Below the pieces are notes generated by a model. It did not search any database. It worked only from the letters and a program-made list of their open reading frames with translations, and was not told the origin of the DNA. 64,000 nucleotides of DNA from Gemmatimonadales bacterium (GTDB lineage Bacteria; Gemmatimonadota; Gemmatimonadetes; Gemmatimonadales; GWC2-71-9). The stretch's first letter is position 1, and every line of letters starts with the position of its first letter. The translations under genes and the position numbers were made by a program. Shown piece after piece: positions 24,935 through 33,467 of the stretch. The DNA is taken from the NCBI GenBank assembly GCA_041390145.1, contig JAWKQM010000011.1, positions 1 to 64,000 on the forward strand, given 5' to 3'.

Positions 24935-27640
24935 TCAGTGAATTGAGAGCCAGTAGGTCGCCTTGACCACGAACACGTTGTCTCCGGGGACGGTACGTGT
25001 GGCGACGAGATCGCCCGCCCGAATGCCACTCCCCGCCTCCACGCCGTCCTGGTAGCAAATCCCCGAGTCATAGCCTCCGGAGCAGAACGAATTGCGGTTC
25101 TGCTGCCAGATGAGGAAGAGTGTGCTGCCGGGCCGATATTCCCAGCGGAGTACGGCGTTGCTGCGGTAGCTGAGGACGTTGAAGTTGTCGTTGGGCAGGG
25201 CAAACACGTCGCCGTTGTTGCCGTCCGTCACGGTGTAATTGCCGTCGGGTTCCTGGGCGATGGAGGTGTTTCCCGTCCCGTAGGTCAGGAGGGTGGACGC
25301 CCCGGCCGCGGTCAGCTGACCGTATTCCGAGTACTCGCCGCTCGCCGCGAACGGCTCGGCGTACACTTCGAGGGTGAGGGTCGGCGAGAACGAGTAGTTC
25401 AGCCGCAGCTGCATCGAGAGCGTGGTCTGGTCGACGGACGCGAACACGTACCGGGTGCCGTAGGTGGCGGCGGGGCCGCCCTCGACCGCCGAGACATACT
25501 GTCGCGGGTCCACGGAGTGCTGCCACCGGGGCGCGACTGAGAACTGCCACCGGCTTCCCGGGCGCGCCAGCAGGAAGAGGCTCACGCGCTGGTTGGCGTA
25601 GCCGTACTGACCCGTGGCGAACGAGGTGTTCAGGTTGCCCCGGATCGAGCTTCCTTCGCTGCTGCCGACGCTGGCCTCCAGCCCCCACTGGTTGCCGACG
25701 CCCATCAGCGGCCCCCCGCGCGTCAGGTCGTCGCTCGTGGCGGTCGGGCGATAGAATCCGCCGAAATAGGTCCGCCAGAAGTTCTTCCAGGTCTGGTTGG
25801 TGTTCAGGCGCGCAATGGAGTAGGTCCGCGTCCCGCCAAAGTTCCAGCCGGAGGCGCCGAAGAGCCCGAACCGGTAGTTCTGGAAGGTTATTCCCGGGGT
25901 GTCTTCCCGGTAGTTGATGTAGGCGTCGGTGTCGATGTCGTTGGTGCTGCTGAGCCGGCCGGCGTCGTTCAACTCGAAGCCGGGCGATTCCGCGCCAACG
26001 TCCAACCCGCCGGTCCAGTGCCGGCCGCCGGTCTTCTCGAAGTCGAGGCCGAACGTGTATCCCGCCAGGGAGGTCTGTCCGAACACCGGGGGGAGGTAGT
26101 CCTGGCCCGGTTGCTGGAAGTAGTGTGCCGACGAGGTGGCCACGGCCGTGATGGCCTCCTCCGTGCCGCTGATATAGCTGAACCCGGCGTGGCCGCTGAT
26201 CTGGTACAACCCCCCGCTCAGGCGGGCGAGCCAGTCGGCGCCGCCCGTGATCGCCTGGTCGACCATCTGCAGCGAGAGCGGGGCGGCGTCGGTGAAGCTC
26301 CGGGAGAGCCCGGTGAGCGTCACGCCGACGGTCGAGGCGTTGCTGCCCACCTCCTGCTGCGCCCTGGCCACCGCATAGAAGGTGGTGGGTTCGACGGCGA
26401 TCTTCTTGTACGCGTTCGAATCGGCGATGTAGGCGGTCGCGTATTCGCGCTGGGTCAGCGCGGCGAGCGCGCCAATGGACATGCCTGACGAGGTCCGCCC
26501 GGTCAGCTTCGCCGCACCGAGGATGGTGGCGTACCCGGGCTCATCGACGAAGTCGGCCTCGTCCACGAACGCGCCGGTCGGGTAGCCCCGCGGCTGGCCC
26601 CCGATGCGGCGTGAGTAGTAGTACCCGGGGCCGTTTCCCTGCAGGAGCTGGTTCCCCTCGATGAAGAAGGGGCGCTGTTCCGGGAAGAAGGTCTCGAAGG
26701 CGCTGAGATTGACCTCGGCCGGGTCGGCCTCCACCTGCCCAAAGTCGGGGTTGATCGTGGCGTCGAGCGTCAGGTTGGAGCCCAGTCCCACCTTGAAGTC
26801 CGCGCCGGCCCGGAGATCACTCTGGCTGCCGTCGTTGAAGGGGTTTCCCTCGCCGGGCGCGCCGACGAAGTTGGCGGTGCCCGCGATGTAGGGGATGAAT
26901 TCCGCGCTCCGCCGCGGCTTGATATCGTCCATCCCGACCAACGTCCCGAAATGCGAAAAGAACCCCGATTGCGTCCTGGGGATCACCACCCAGTAGATGT
27001 CCTCGTTGAAGCTGGGACGCCACCGGTTGATGTTGAGGCCCCATTCCTGGACTTCCTGCTGGTTAAACCGGAGCTGGGAGAAGGGAATCCGCATTTCCAC
27101 ATACCATCCCAGGCTGTCGAAAGAGATCTTCGCCTCCCAGATCGGGTTGTACGCCGGGTCCCGGTTGTCTTCCTCGTCCTCGGGGTGGTAGGAGTCGGAC
27201 AGCGCCCCGCCGGAGCTCACGCCGAACCCGTACCCGGTCCGCTTGTCGCGGTACGGGTCGAGCGACACGATGAAATATTCGGCGTTGCTGAACTGGTCAC
27301 GGCGGGTCACCGGGCGGGGGATCTCCGCCACCCGGCTGCTCCAGAGCCTGGCACCCACGTAGAGGGCGTCGTTGTCGTAGAGGAACGCGACCGCCGTGCT
27401 GTCCGTCGGCGTGCCGTTGACGATGGGGTCCTTCTGGTGGAAGTCGGTAAACCACTCGGCGGTGGCCCAGGCTGGGTCGTCGAGGTGCCCGTCGACATGG
27501 GGCGGAAGGCCCATCACGTGCTTCGCGTGCGCCACCTTACCGTCGCCGGGATCGGCGGCCTGGGCGGTCAGCGGGACCACCGGGAACAGAGCGATGAGAA
27601 GAAACGGGAGAATTGGGTGTCGGCGGTGCGAAGGCGGCAT
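24935..27640 (-). CDS. DUF5916 outer-membrane protein with N-terminal carbohydrate-binding (family 9-like) domain
   Basis: 901 residues with a signal peptide (LPFLLIALFPVVPLTAQA). The first third is a CBM9-like beta-sandwich: PPHVDGHLDDPAWATAEW, then DALYVGARLW, DPYRDKRTGYGFGV and WEAKISFDSLGWYVEMRIP. The rest is DUF5916, recognisable by TINPDFGQVEADPAEVNLSA, FFPEQRPFFIEG and PGYYYSRRIGG, followed by many Tyr/Trp/Gly-rich barrel strands to the C-terminus. Such proteins are abundant in Gemmatimonadota, Acidobacteriota and Bacteroidota and are presumed outer-membrane barrels binding or admitting glycans or peptides. The function is unproven. The frame is intact over 2.7 kb, in contrast to the repeat gene. 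It is oriented like the DUF4097 operon but separated from it by strong hairpins. Confidence 0.85.
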   Translation of the reverse strand: MPPSHRRHPILPFLLIALFPVVPLTAQAADPGDGKVAHAKHVMGLPPHVDGHLDDPAWATAEWFTDFHQKDPIVNGTPTDSTAVAFLYDNDALYVGARLWSSRVAEIPRPVTRRDQFSNAEYFIVSLDPYRDKRTGYGFGVSSGGALSDSYHPEDEEDNRDPAYNPIWEAKISFDSLGWYVEMRIPFSQLRFNQQEVQEWGLNINRWRPSFNEDIYWVVIPRTQSGFFSHFGTLVGMDDIKPRRSAEFIPYIAGTANFVGAPGEGNPFNDGSQSDLRAGADFKVGLGSNLTLDATINPDFGQVEADPAEVNLSAFETFFPEQRPFFIEGNQLLQGNGPGYYYSRRIGGQPRGYPTGAFVDEADFVDEPGYATILGAAKLTGRTSSGMSIGALAALTQREYATAYIADSNAYKKIAVEPTTFYAVARAQQEVGSNASTVGVTLTGLSRSFTDAAPLSLQMVDQAITGGADWLARLSGGLYQISGHAGFSYISGTEEAITAVATSSAHYFQQPGQDYLPPVFGQTSLAGYTFGLDFEKTGGRHWTGGLDVGAESPGFELNDAGRLSSTNDIDTDAYINYREDTPGITFQNYRFGLFGASGWNFGGTRTYSIARLNTNQTWKNFWRTYFGGFYRPTATSDDLTRGGPLMGVGNQWGLEASVGSSEGSSIRGNLNTSFATGQYGYANQRVSLFLLARPGSRWQFSVAPRWQHSVDPRQYVSAVEGGPAATYGTRYVFASVDQTTLSMQLRLNYSFSPTLTLEVYAEPFAASGEYSEYGQLTAAGASTLLTYGTGNTSIAQEPDGNYTVTDGNNGDVFALPNDNFNVLSYRSNAVLRWEYRPGSTLFLIWQQNRNSFCSGGYDSGICYQDGVEAGSGIRAGDLVATRTVPGDNVFVVKATYWLSIH

Positions 27641-27663
27641 TTCGGCTCAGGCTGGGCGTGAGA

Positions 27664-27735
27664 CGGGCTGTCGTGTGGAGGCACGACAGCCCGCTGTTGC
27701 AGCATCACTCATCTTGCCGGACGAGAGCGTCCGGG
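27664..27735 (-). terminator. Two hairpins between DUF4097 operon end and DUF5916 gene
   Basis: A perfect 12-bp stem (27664-27675 with 27682-27693, loop of 6) and a 6-bp stem (CCGGAC/GTCCGG, 27718-27735) lie in the 110-nt gap downstream of the DUF4097 stop. No T-run follows on the minus strand, so this is a probable but not certain terminator. Confidence 0.45.
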
Positions 27736-27750
27736 CTCAGGTTTCAGCGG

Positions 27751-28539
27751 TCACGAGCCTTTGGCGAGGGTGATGCTGCCGTTCACCGTTGCCAGGTCGA
27801 GCGTCCGGCCGCCCGCACCGATGGTCCCGTGAATGCTCCGGGGGCCAAACTTCCCCTGGACCGTAAGCGGGAACTCCGACTCGATGCTGCCGTTGACCGT
27901 CTTCCCGTTCACGTCGGCGCTGAAGTTGGCCGGCAAGGTGGCGCGGATGCTTCCGTTGACGGTGCTCAGGTCCACGGTGCCGCTCCAGTCGGCCTTGCCC
28001 ATCGAGACGTCAATCTGTCCATTGACCGTGTTCGCCCGGACGATGCCGGACGCCACCACCCGGACGTCGCCGTTTACCGTCGACACGTCGGCGTCGCTCC
28101 CGAGCCGTTCCGTGCTGATGGAGCCATTGACCGTCCGACCGGCAAACTTAACACCGGCCGGCACCTGCACCGTGAAGTTCACCGATACATCATTGTCGTT
28201 CGTGGACATGTGGCCTTCGTCGCCTGCGCCGCAGCTGTTGGCCCGCTTGCCGCTGCTGGGGTACACCGCGCAGATGGTGACACCGGCGGCGCTGTTCACC
28301 ACCTCGATCGACACGGTCGAGGGGTCCGACTTCCTCCCCTTCTTGACGGCGGTGACCACCACGTCCGAGCCCGACCCGGCGGTGGCCCTGATGCTGCCGT
28401 TGACGCCCTTGATCTCAATGGTCTTGCCGGCGGCGACGGCGCCCTTCCAGTTCCAGTCGGTGCTTTGCGCCGTCGCGGCGGTGGCGGCGACGCCCGTCAG
28501 GGCGAGGGCCGCGAGGCCGGCCAGATAGTGTCGGTGCAT
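27751..28539 (-). CDS. DUF4097 beta-repeat protein, VNG type
   Basis: 262 residues with a signal peptide (YLAGLAALALTGVAATAATA). The body is a series of short repeats of about 20 residues, each with T/GVNGSI or TVNGD/Q (for example IKGVNGSIRA, RTVNGSISTE, STVNGDVRVV, NTVNGQIDVS, KTVNGSIESE, ATVNGSITLA). This is the DUF4097 adhesin-like pattern, a right-handed beta-helix or beta-solenoid. It is probably exported to the periplasm or surface. The start has CAGGAGAACC upstream and lies 33 nt after the paralogous DUF4097 gene, so it is the last gene of the ECF sigma operon. Two central cysteines (CAVYPSSGKRANSC) may form a disulfide. Confidence 0.85.
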   Translation of the reverse strand: MHRHYLAGLAALALTGVAATAATAQSTDWNWKGAVAAGKTIEIKGVNGSIRATAGSGSDVVVTAVKKGRKSDPSTVSIEVVNSAAGVTICAVYPSSGKRANSCGAGDEGHMSTNDNDVSVNFTVQVPAGVKFAGRTVNGSISTERLGSDADVSTVNGDVRVVASGIVRANTVNGQIDVSMGKADWSGTVDLSTVNGSIRATLPANFSADVNGKTVNGSIESEFPLTVQGKFGPRSIHGTIGAGGRTLDLATVNGSITLAKGS

Positions 28540-28572
28540 ATCGGTTCTCCTGTGCGGTAATGAGTGAGCCGT

Positions 28573-29412
28573 CTATTTCTCGAGCCGGATGAGGCCGTCG
28601 AACGCCTCGAGGTCGAGGCGTGCGCTGCCGGTCCCGACGGTGAAGCTGAAGCGCTTCCCTTCCTGGCTGCCGCTGATGGTGACGGGCATGGCGGATTCGA
28701 ACTCGCCATCCCACGTCGAGACCGACACCGTCGCGTTCAGTGCACCGACCGGCCGGATCGAGATGTCACCATCGTGGGTCTTGAAGCCATAATTGCCGTT
28801 GGCCGCGATGGCGCCACTGAATCGGATGTCCCCATCCACGGTATTGATCCGGATCGAGGACGACGTGATGCCCTCGAGCCGGACATCGCCGTCCACGCCC
28901 TGAACATTCAGCGCACCGACGAGGTCCTGGACGGTGACGTTCCCGTCTACCGCCTGGATGTCGAGGTTGCCGCGCACCCCGTTTGCACGGACGTCGCCGT
29001 CCACGGAGCTGAGGTCGACGTTGTCCGCACCGCCGCTCACGGTCACGTCGCCCTCCACTGAGCGGGCCTTGATGGGGGCGGCGATGCCGGAGACGGTGAT
29101 CGGCGTCTCGACGCCCTGGAGGCTGACCGTCATCCAGGCGGGGGCGTTGATCGTCAGGTCAATCTCGCTCGGGCCGTGGCGCATGCGCTGCGCCACGCGG
29201 ACCTCGCCGCCGGAGTACTCGACGCGGATGTCTCCATCCTCGTCCTCGGACGTCCAGCGGATTTGTACGTCGTTCCGGTTCCAGCCAGTGACGGTGATCC
29301 GGCCGGCGTGGTTGTTCACCGACAGCCGCGTTCCCTTGGCGACGGTGAGCGTAGTGTCGGGGTTCGTGCCGGCCAGGACTACGGCAGCGGCGAGGGTGGT
29401 GGCGAACAGCAT
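28573..29412 (-). CDS. DUF4097 beta-repeat protein, VDGD type
   Basis: 279 residues with a short signal peptide (LFATTLAAAVVLAGT). Repeats in the second half read SVEGDVTV, SVDGDVRANG, AVDGNVTV, GVDGDVRLEG, TVDGDIRFSG and THDGDISIRP. It shares the beta-solenoid arrangement of its downstream paralogue, but Asp replaces Asn at the turn, which could allow calcium or other cation binding. It starts 12 nt after the anti-sigma gene and ends 33 nt before the second paralogue. The operon context (ECF sigma, zf-HC2, two DUF4097) suggests an envelope-stress output. Function is otherwise unknown. Confidence 0.85.
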   Translation of the reverse strand: MLFATTLAAAVVLAGTNPDTTLTVAKGTRLSVNNHAGRITVTGWNRNDVQIRWTSEDEDGDIRVEYSGGEVRVAQRMRHGPSEIDLTINAPAWMTVSLQGVETPITVSGIAAPIKARSVEGDVTVSGGADNVDLSSVDGDVRANGVRGNLDIQAVDGNVTVQDLVGALNVQGVDGDVRLEGITSSSIRINTVDGDIRFSGAIAANGNYGFKTHDGDISIRPVGALNATVSVSTWDGEFESAMPVTISGSQEGKRFSFTVGTGSARLDLEAFDGLIRLEK

Positions 29413-29424
29413 CGGGTGGTCCTT

Positions 29425-30105
29425 TCAGCTCGCCGCGTTGGCGAGTGTGGTGGCCTGCTGGAGCAGTGCGAGCTTCTGTTGCATCGAGCTCGCCAAATGG
29501 GCGTTCAGATAGGCGTTGGCCGGGTCGGCCTTCAGGGCGACGCGCGCCTCCTCGATGGCGAGGTCGATCCGCGACAGATTCCGTTCGAGCACCGCAACGG
29601 TCTTCGGCGACAGGTGACTGCGCCCGGCCTCGAGGGCCTGCTCAAGGTCGTGTACGGCGGTGTCGTAGCTCTCCTCGGCCTTGATCGGGAGGCCGACGGG
29701 CACCACGCGCAGCGTGGGGGCGTCGGCGGTCACGGCGACCGGGGCTGAGGCGCCCGGTGCGCGCAGGACGATGGCGCTGGTGCCCGCGCCCACCGCCAGC
29801 AGGAGCACCGCGGCGGCGGCGAGCTGTGGCATGGTGAAGGAGACGCCACGCCGAGCCCGCCTGGCGGAGAGATCCACGACCGGCGCGCCGGCGGCACCGA
29901 TGCGGCTGGCGATGCCGGCCCAGAGGTCACCGTCGACCGGGCGATCAACCAGCGCGTGCGCGCGGTTCACCACCCGGCGAAGCTCGCTGACCGTGCTCCG
30001 GCAGGCCTCGCATTCAGCGAGGTGCGCGTCGAGCGCCGCGCGCTCGGCGGGGGAGAGGTCGCCGTCGAGGTATGCAGAGAGCCGATCCGTCCATTGGTCC
30101 GTCAT
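29425..30105 (-). CDS. Putative zinc-finger (zf-HC2) transmembrane anti-sigma factor
   Basis: 226 residues from ATG 30105, 17 nt after the sigma factor stop; an in-frame ATG at 30135 would overlap the sigma gene. The N-terminal domain has the anti-sigma zinc-finger signature AYLDGDLSPAERAALDAHLAECEACRSTV, giving His-x3-Cys-x2-Cys. A single membrane helix follows at about 95-115 (LAAAAVLLLAVGAGTSAIVL), then a periplasmic Ala-rich helical tail. This is the standard layout for a membrane-bound partner that holds an ECF sigma factor until a signal releases it. Pairing with the adjacent sigma gene is inferred from position. Confidence 0.88.
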   Translation of the reverse strand: MTDQWTDRLSAYLDGDLSPAERAALDAHLAECEACRSTVSELRRVVNRAHALVDRPVDGDLWAGIASRIGAAGAPVVDLSARRARRGVSFTMPQLAAAAVLLLAVGAGTSAIVLRAPGASAPVAVTADAPTLRVVPVGLPIKAEESYDTAVHDLEQALEAGRSHLSPKTVAVLERNLSRIDLAIEEARVALKADPANAYLNAHLASSMQQKLALLQQATTLANAAS

Positions 30106-30122
30106 GGGATCCTTCCCGTCGT

Positions 30123-30695
30123 TCAGTCGAGCCACGAGCGCAGTGCCATGCGCGCCCGGTGGAGTTGCGATTTCGAGGTGCCTGTCGCCAGGCCCAGCAT
30201 GTCCGCGATTTCCTCGTGGCGATACCCCTCCACGTCGTGCAGCACGAATACCTCTCGGGCCCCGTCGGGGAGCCTGGCCAGGGCGGTTTCGAGGTCCATC
30301 GCGACCTCGGGTGATTCCCGTCTCGAGGAGGCACTGGCCAGCAGCTGCTCGTCCTCGCTGAACCGGTTCCGCCGCCGTCCCCGGGCTTCCCGGTGCGTCA
30401 GGATCACGTTCACGGCCAGCCGGTGCAGCCAGGTGGAGAAGGCGGACTCCCCGCGGAACGTTCCCAGCTTCTCCCAGGCGCGGACGAAGATGTCCTGGGT
30501 CACCTCGTCGCTGTCGTCGGGGCCGTGCATCCGGCGAACCAGGTTGTGGACCCGCGTCACGTGCCGCCGGTAGAGGCGTTCGAAGGCATGCGCATCCCCA
30601 CTCGCGGCGAGGGTGACCTCAACCGCATCGGCTGCGTACCGGGATTCGGATGGGTCTCGGGACAGGGCCGGGACTCCGGAGGCTGAAGTTTGCAT
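30123..30695 (-). CDS. ECF (RpoE-like) RNA polymerase sigma factor
   Basis: 190 residues if started at ATG 30695, with an alternative ATG at 30734. Region 2 is seen in HAFERLYRRHVTRVHNLVRRM and SDEVTQDIFVRAWEKLGTFRG, followed by FSTWLHRLAVNVILTHRE (region 2.4). Region 4 is seen in LPDGAREVFVLHDVEGYRHEEIADML and GTSKSQLHRARMALR, a helix-turn-helix for -35 recognition. There is no region 1 or 3. It heads the operon with the zf-HC2 anti-sigma and two DUF4097 genes and is divergent from the kinase gene. The regulon is probably envelope related (inference). Confidence 0.93.
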   Translation of the reverse strand: MQTSASGVPALSRDPSESRYAADAVEVTLAASGDAHAFERLYRRHVTRVHNLVRRMHGPDDSDEVTQDIFVRAWEKLGTFRGESAFSTWLHRLAVNVILTHREARGRRRNRFSEDEQLLASASSRRESPEVAMDLETALARLPDGAREVFVLHDVEGYRHEEIADMLGLATGTSKSQLHRARMALRSWLD

Positions 30696-30817
30696 GCACG
30701 GGATTGGACACCCGCAGGTCCGAAAAGGTTGCACGGCACCGGACAGGGGGCAATTCCCCTCCTTGCGCGCAGGGGGCCGGAGGGCCGACTTTACATCATC
30801 TACCGGAGGGTGTCTGC

Positions 30818-31654
30818 ATGCGGCGTGACCTGCTCCCGATGATCCAGGAGGCCCTGCGCGGCAAGTACGTTGTCGAGCGGGAACTGGCGCGTGGCGGAGC
30901 GGGGCGCGTGTTTTTCGCTCGGTCGATGGACGGTCAGGCCATTGCCCTGAAGGTGCTGCATCCGGAGCTGGTGGTTACCGCCACCGCCGACCGCTTTCTC
31001 CGGGAAATCAAGACCCTCTCCCGCCTCGAACACCCCCACGTGGCCAAGCTGCTCGACTACGGCGAGCACGAGTGGCTCGTCTACCTCGCCATGGCGTACA
31101 TCGAGGGCCCGACGCTCAAGGAGCACATTGCCCAGGTGCGCCGGGTGTCCATCGACGACGCGGTCCGCATCGGCCGGGATGTCCTCGGCGCGCTGGCCTA
31201 CGCCCACCAGAACAACGTGGTGCACCGGGATGTGAAGCCAGACAACATCGTCCTCTCGACCGAGGGGGCCATGCTGCTGGACTTCGGGATCGCGCGGGCC
31301 ATCGAGGCCGTCGGGGACGAGAAGTTGACGCGATCCGGCTTCACGGTCGGCACATCGTCCTACATGAGCCCGGAGCAGGTCGTCGCGGTCAGGGATTTGG
31401 ATCACCGGAGCGACATCTATTCGCTCGGCTGTGTCCTGTTCGAGGCGCTGGCCGGACGACCGCCATTCGTGCACCGGAGCGAGGCCGTGGTCCTCCAACT
31501 GCAGCAGACCGCTGAGGCGCCTTCCCTGGCGGAGCTCCGCCCGGAGGTGCCTGCGGCGCTCGCCGGAGCCGTCCAGCGGGCGCTGGCCAAGGATCGTGAC
31601 CAGCGCTGGTCGAGTGCGCTCGAGATGCGCGCGGAGCTCGACCGCCTGGCCTGA
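30818..31654 (+). CDS. Stand-alone bacterial Ser/Thr protein kinase (PKN/Hanks type)
   Basis: 278 residues consisting of a kinase domain only. Glycine loop LARGGAGRVFFA, catalytic lysine in AIALKVL (K45), catalytic loop HRDVKPDN (D138, K140), DFG at 155-157, SPEQ in place of APE, and SDIYSLGCVLFEALAGRPPF in the helical lobe. There is no transmembrane or sensor domain, unlike most PknB relatives, so it should be soluble and may depend on a partner. ATG 30818 has GGAGGG at 30804-30809. It is transcribed divergently from the ECF sigma operon across a 122-nt spacer. A regulatory connection between the two is possible but not shown. Confidence 0.92.
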   Translation: MRRDLLPMIQEALRGKYVVERELARGGAGRVFFARSMDGQAIALKVLHPELVVTATADRFLREIKTLSRLEHPHVAKLLDYGEHEWLVYLAMAYIEGPTLKEHIAQVRRVSIDDAVRIGRDVLGALAYAHQNNVVHRDVKPDNIVLSTEGAMLLDFGIARAIEAVGDEKLTRSGFTVGTSSYMSPEQVVAVRDLDHRSDIYSLGCVLFEALAGRPPFVHRSEAVVLQLQQTAEAPSLAELRPEVPAALAGAVQRALAKDRDQRWSSALEMRAELDRLA

Positions 31655-31720
31655 CGAGCTCGCGTGGATCCCGTCCGAACCCCGATTCACCCTCCCGCAG
31701 CCCCCTTCCGGACCGTCCTC

Positions 31721-33403
31721 ATGCGCCTCCGTGCCTGCCTGTTGCCTGGACTTCTCCTCTCGCTGGCCGCCTGTCGACCGGCACCCGCCTACGACCTCGT
31801 CATCCGGCACGGGACGGTCTACGACGGGACGGGGGGTGCACCGATCGACGGGAACGTCGCCGTGGTGGGGGACTCGATTGTCGCCGTGGGCGACCTCGGC
31901 TCGGCGCGGGGCCGGGTCGAGGTGGACGCCACCGGGATGGCCGTGGCGCCGGGCTTCATCAACATGCTGAGCTGGGCCAACGAGGACCTGCTTGCCGACG
32001 GACGCTCCCAGAGCGACATCCGGCAAGGCGTGACCCTCGAGGTCATGGGTGAGGGTGAGTCGATGGGCCCGCTCACCGACTCGATGCGCGCGGAAATGAT
32101 CGCGCAGCAGGGCGACATCAAGTTTGACGTCCCCTGGACGACACTCGGTGAGTACCTCGACCATGTCGTATCGCGCGGCATCGCCACCAACGTCGCCTCC
32201 TTCGTCGGCGCCACGACGGTCCGGATTCACGAGGTCGGCTACACCAACCGGCCGGCCACGCCCGAGGAGCTGGCACGGATGCAGGACCTGGTGCGGCAGG
32301 CGATGGCCGAAGGAGCGCTCGGCGTGGGCTCGTCGCTCATTTACGCACCCGCCTACTACGCCACCACCGAGGAACTGATCGCCCTGGCGCGCGCCGCGGG
32401 CGAGTCGGGCGGGATGTACATCTCCCACATCCGTGACGAAGGGAAAGGGCTCCTCCCGGCCACCCGTGAGCTCATCACCATCGCGAGCCAGGCCGGTGTC
32501 CCCGCCGAGATCTACCATCTGAAAGCGTCTGGGCGGCCGAACTGGGCCAAGCTCGATTCGCTGATTGCCCTCATCGACTCCGCCCGCGCAGCAGGCCTGC
32601 GCATTACGACGGACATGTACACCTACCCCGCGAGTTCGACCGGCCTCGATGCCACGATGCCCACCTGGGTGCAGGAGGGAGGGCAGGCCGCCTGGATCGC
32701 CCGGCTGAAAGACCCGGCCATCCGCACGCGGCTGCTGAAGGAAATGCGGGGTGAAGGAGGCTTCGACAATTCGTTCAAGAACGCGGGCGGTGCGGACGGC
32801 ATCCTGCTCGTCAGCTTCAAGAACCCGGCCCTCAAACCGCTGACGGGCAAGACCCTGGCTGAGGTGGCCGCGATGCGGGGGACATCGCCGGAGGAGACGG
32901 CCATGGACCTCGTCATCGAGGATGACAGCCGGGTGGGGTGCGTGTTCTTCACGATGTCCGAGGAGAATGTCCGACGGAAGATCCAGCTCCCCTACATGAG
33001 CTTCGGATCCGATGGCGGCTCGAAGAGCGCCGAGGGGGTGTTCCTCCTCTCTGGGACACACCCGCGGGCCTACGGAAACTTTGCGCGCCTGCTGGGCAAG
33101 TATGTGCGCGAGGAACAGTTGCTGACGCTTCCGGAAGCCATTCGCCGACTCACCTCGCAACCCGCCGACAACCTGAGCCTGGCTCGGCGGGGACGGCTCG
33201 CGCCCGGGAACTATGCCGACATCGTCGTGTTCGACCCGGCCACCATCACCGACCGCGCCACCTTTGCCGAGCCGCATCAGTACGCCACGGGTGTCAGCCA
33301 GGTCTGGGTCAACGGCACGCAGGTGCTCCGCGACGGGGAGCCGACCGGCGCCGCCGCGGGGCGGGTGGTGCGCGGCCCCGGCTACCGGGCCTCGGTGAAT
33401 TGA
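31721..33403 (+). CDS. N-acyl-D-amino-acid deacylase family lipoprotein
   Basis: 560 residues. ATG 31721 begins a lipoprotein signal (MRLRACLLPGLLLSLAAC) with Cys at residue 18. The body is an amidohydrolase-superfamily barrel: YDLVIRHGTVYDGTGG, VAPGFINMLSWANED (where the common metal-binding HxH is replaced), GSSLIYAPAYYATTEELI, GGMYISHIRDEG, EIYHLKASG and TDMYTYPASSTGL. The end is LAPGNYADIVVFDP. These match the D-aminoacylase/dihydroorotase-like group that removes N-acyl groups from D-amino acids. Location outside the inner membrane suggests use of peptidoglycan-derived or environmental N-acyl-D-amino acids. Substrate range is inferred from family. Confidence 0.82.
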   Translation: MRLRACLLPGLLLSLAACRPAPAYDLVIRHGTVYDGTGGAPIDGNVAVVGDSIVAVGDLGSARGRVEVDATGMAVAPGFINMLSWANEDLLADGRSQSDIRQGVTLEVMGEGESMGPLTDSMRAEMIAQQGDIKFDVPWTTLGEYLDHVVSRGIATNVASFVGATTVRIHEVGYTNRPATPEELARMQDLVRQAMAEGALGVGSSLIYAPAYYATTEELIALARAAGESGGMYISHIRDEGKGLLPATRELITIASQAGVPAEIYHLKASGRPNWAKLDSLIALIDSARAAGLRITTDMYTYPASSTGLDATMPTWVQEGGQAAWIARLKDPAIRTRLLKEMRGEGGFDNSFKNAGGADGILLVSFKNPALKPLTGKTLAEVAAMRGTSPEETAMDLVIEDDSRVGCVFFTMSEENVRRKIQLPYMSFGSDGGSKSAEGVFLLSGTHPRAYGNFARLLGKYVREEQLLTLPEAIRRLTSQPADNLSLARRGRLAPGNYADIVVFDPATITDRATFAEPHQYATGVSQVWVNGTQVLRDGEPTGAAAGRVVRGPGYRASVN

Positions 33404-33431
33404 GACGGTATAGAATCCGTCTCCCGAGCGT

Positions 33432-33440
33432 TAGATTTCC
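33432..33440 (+). promoter_or_regulatory. GTTAGATTTCC element upstream of hutU
   Basis: TAGATTTCC starts 36 nt before ATG 33468 and matches the recurrent GYTA-N-ATTtCCC element also seen before pntAA (TAGATTCCCC). A weak inverted repeat GACGG...CCGTC (33404-33421) lies just upstream. Confidence 0.4.
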
Positions 33441-33467
33441 GGTTCCTCTTCGACCTGTGATCTGCTC

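Noticed and set aside
30800..33277. Very long open frame (over 800 codons) on the minus strand opposite the kinase and deacylase genes
   Set aside because: Shadow of GC-rich coding sequence; composition is Arg/Gly/Pro-rich, no domain or start signal, and the plus-strand genes are certain.
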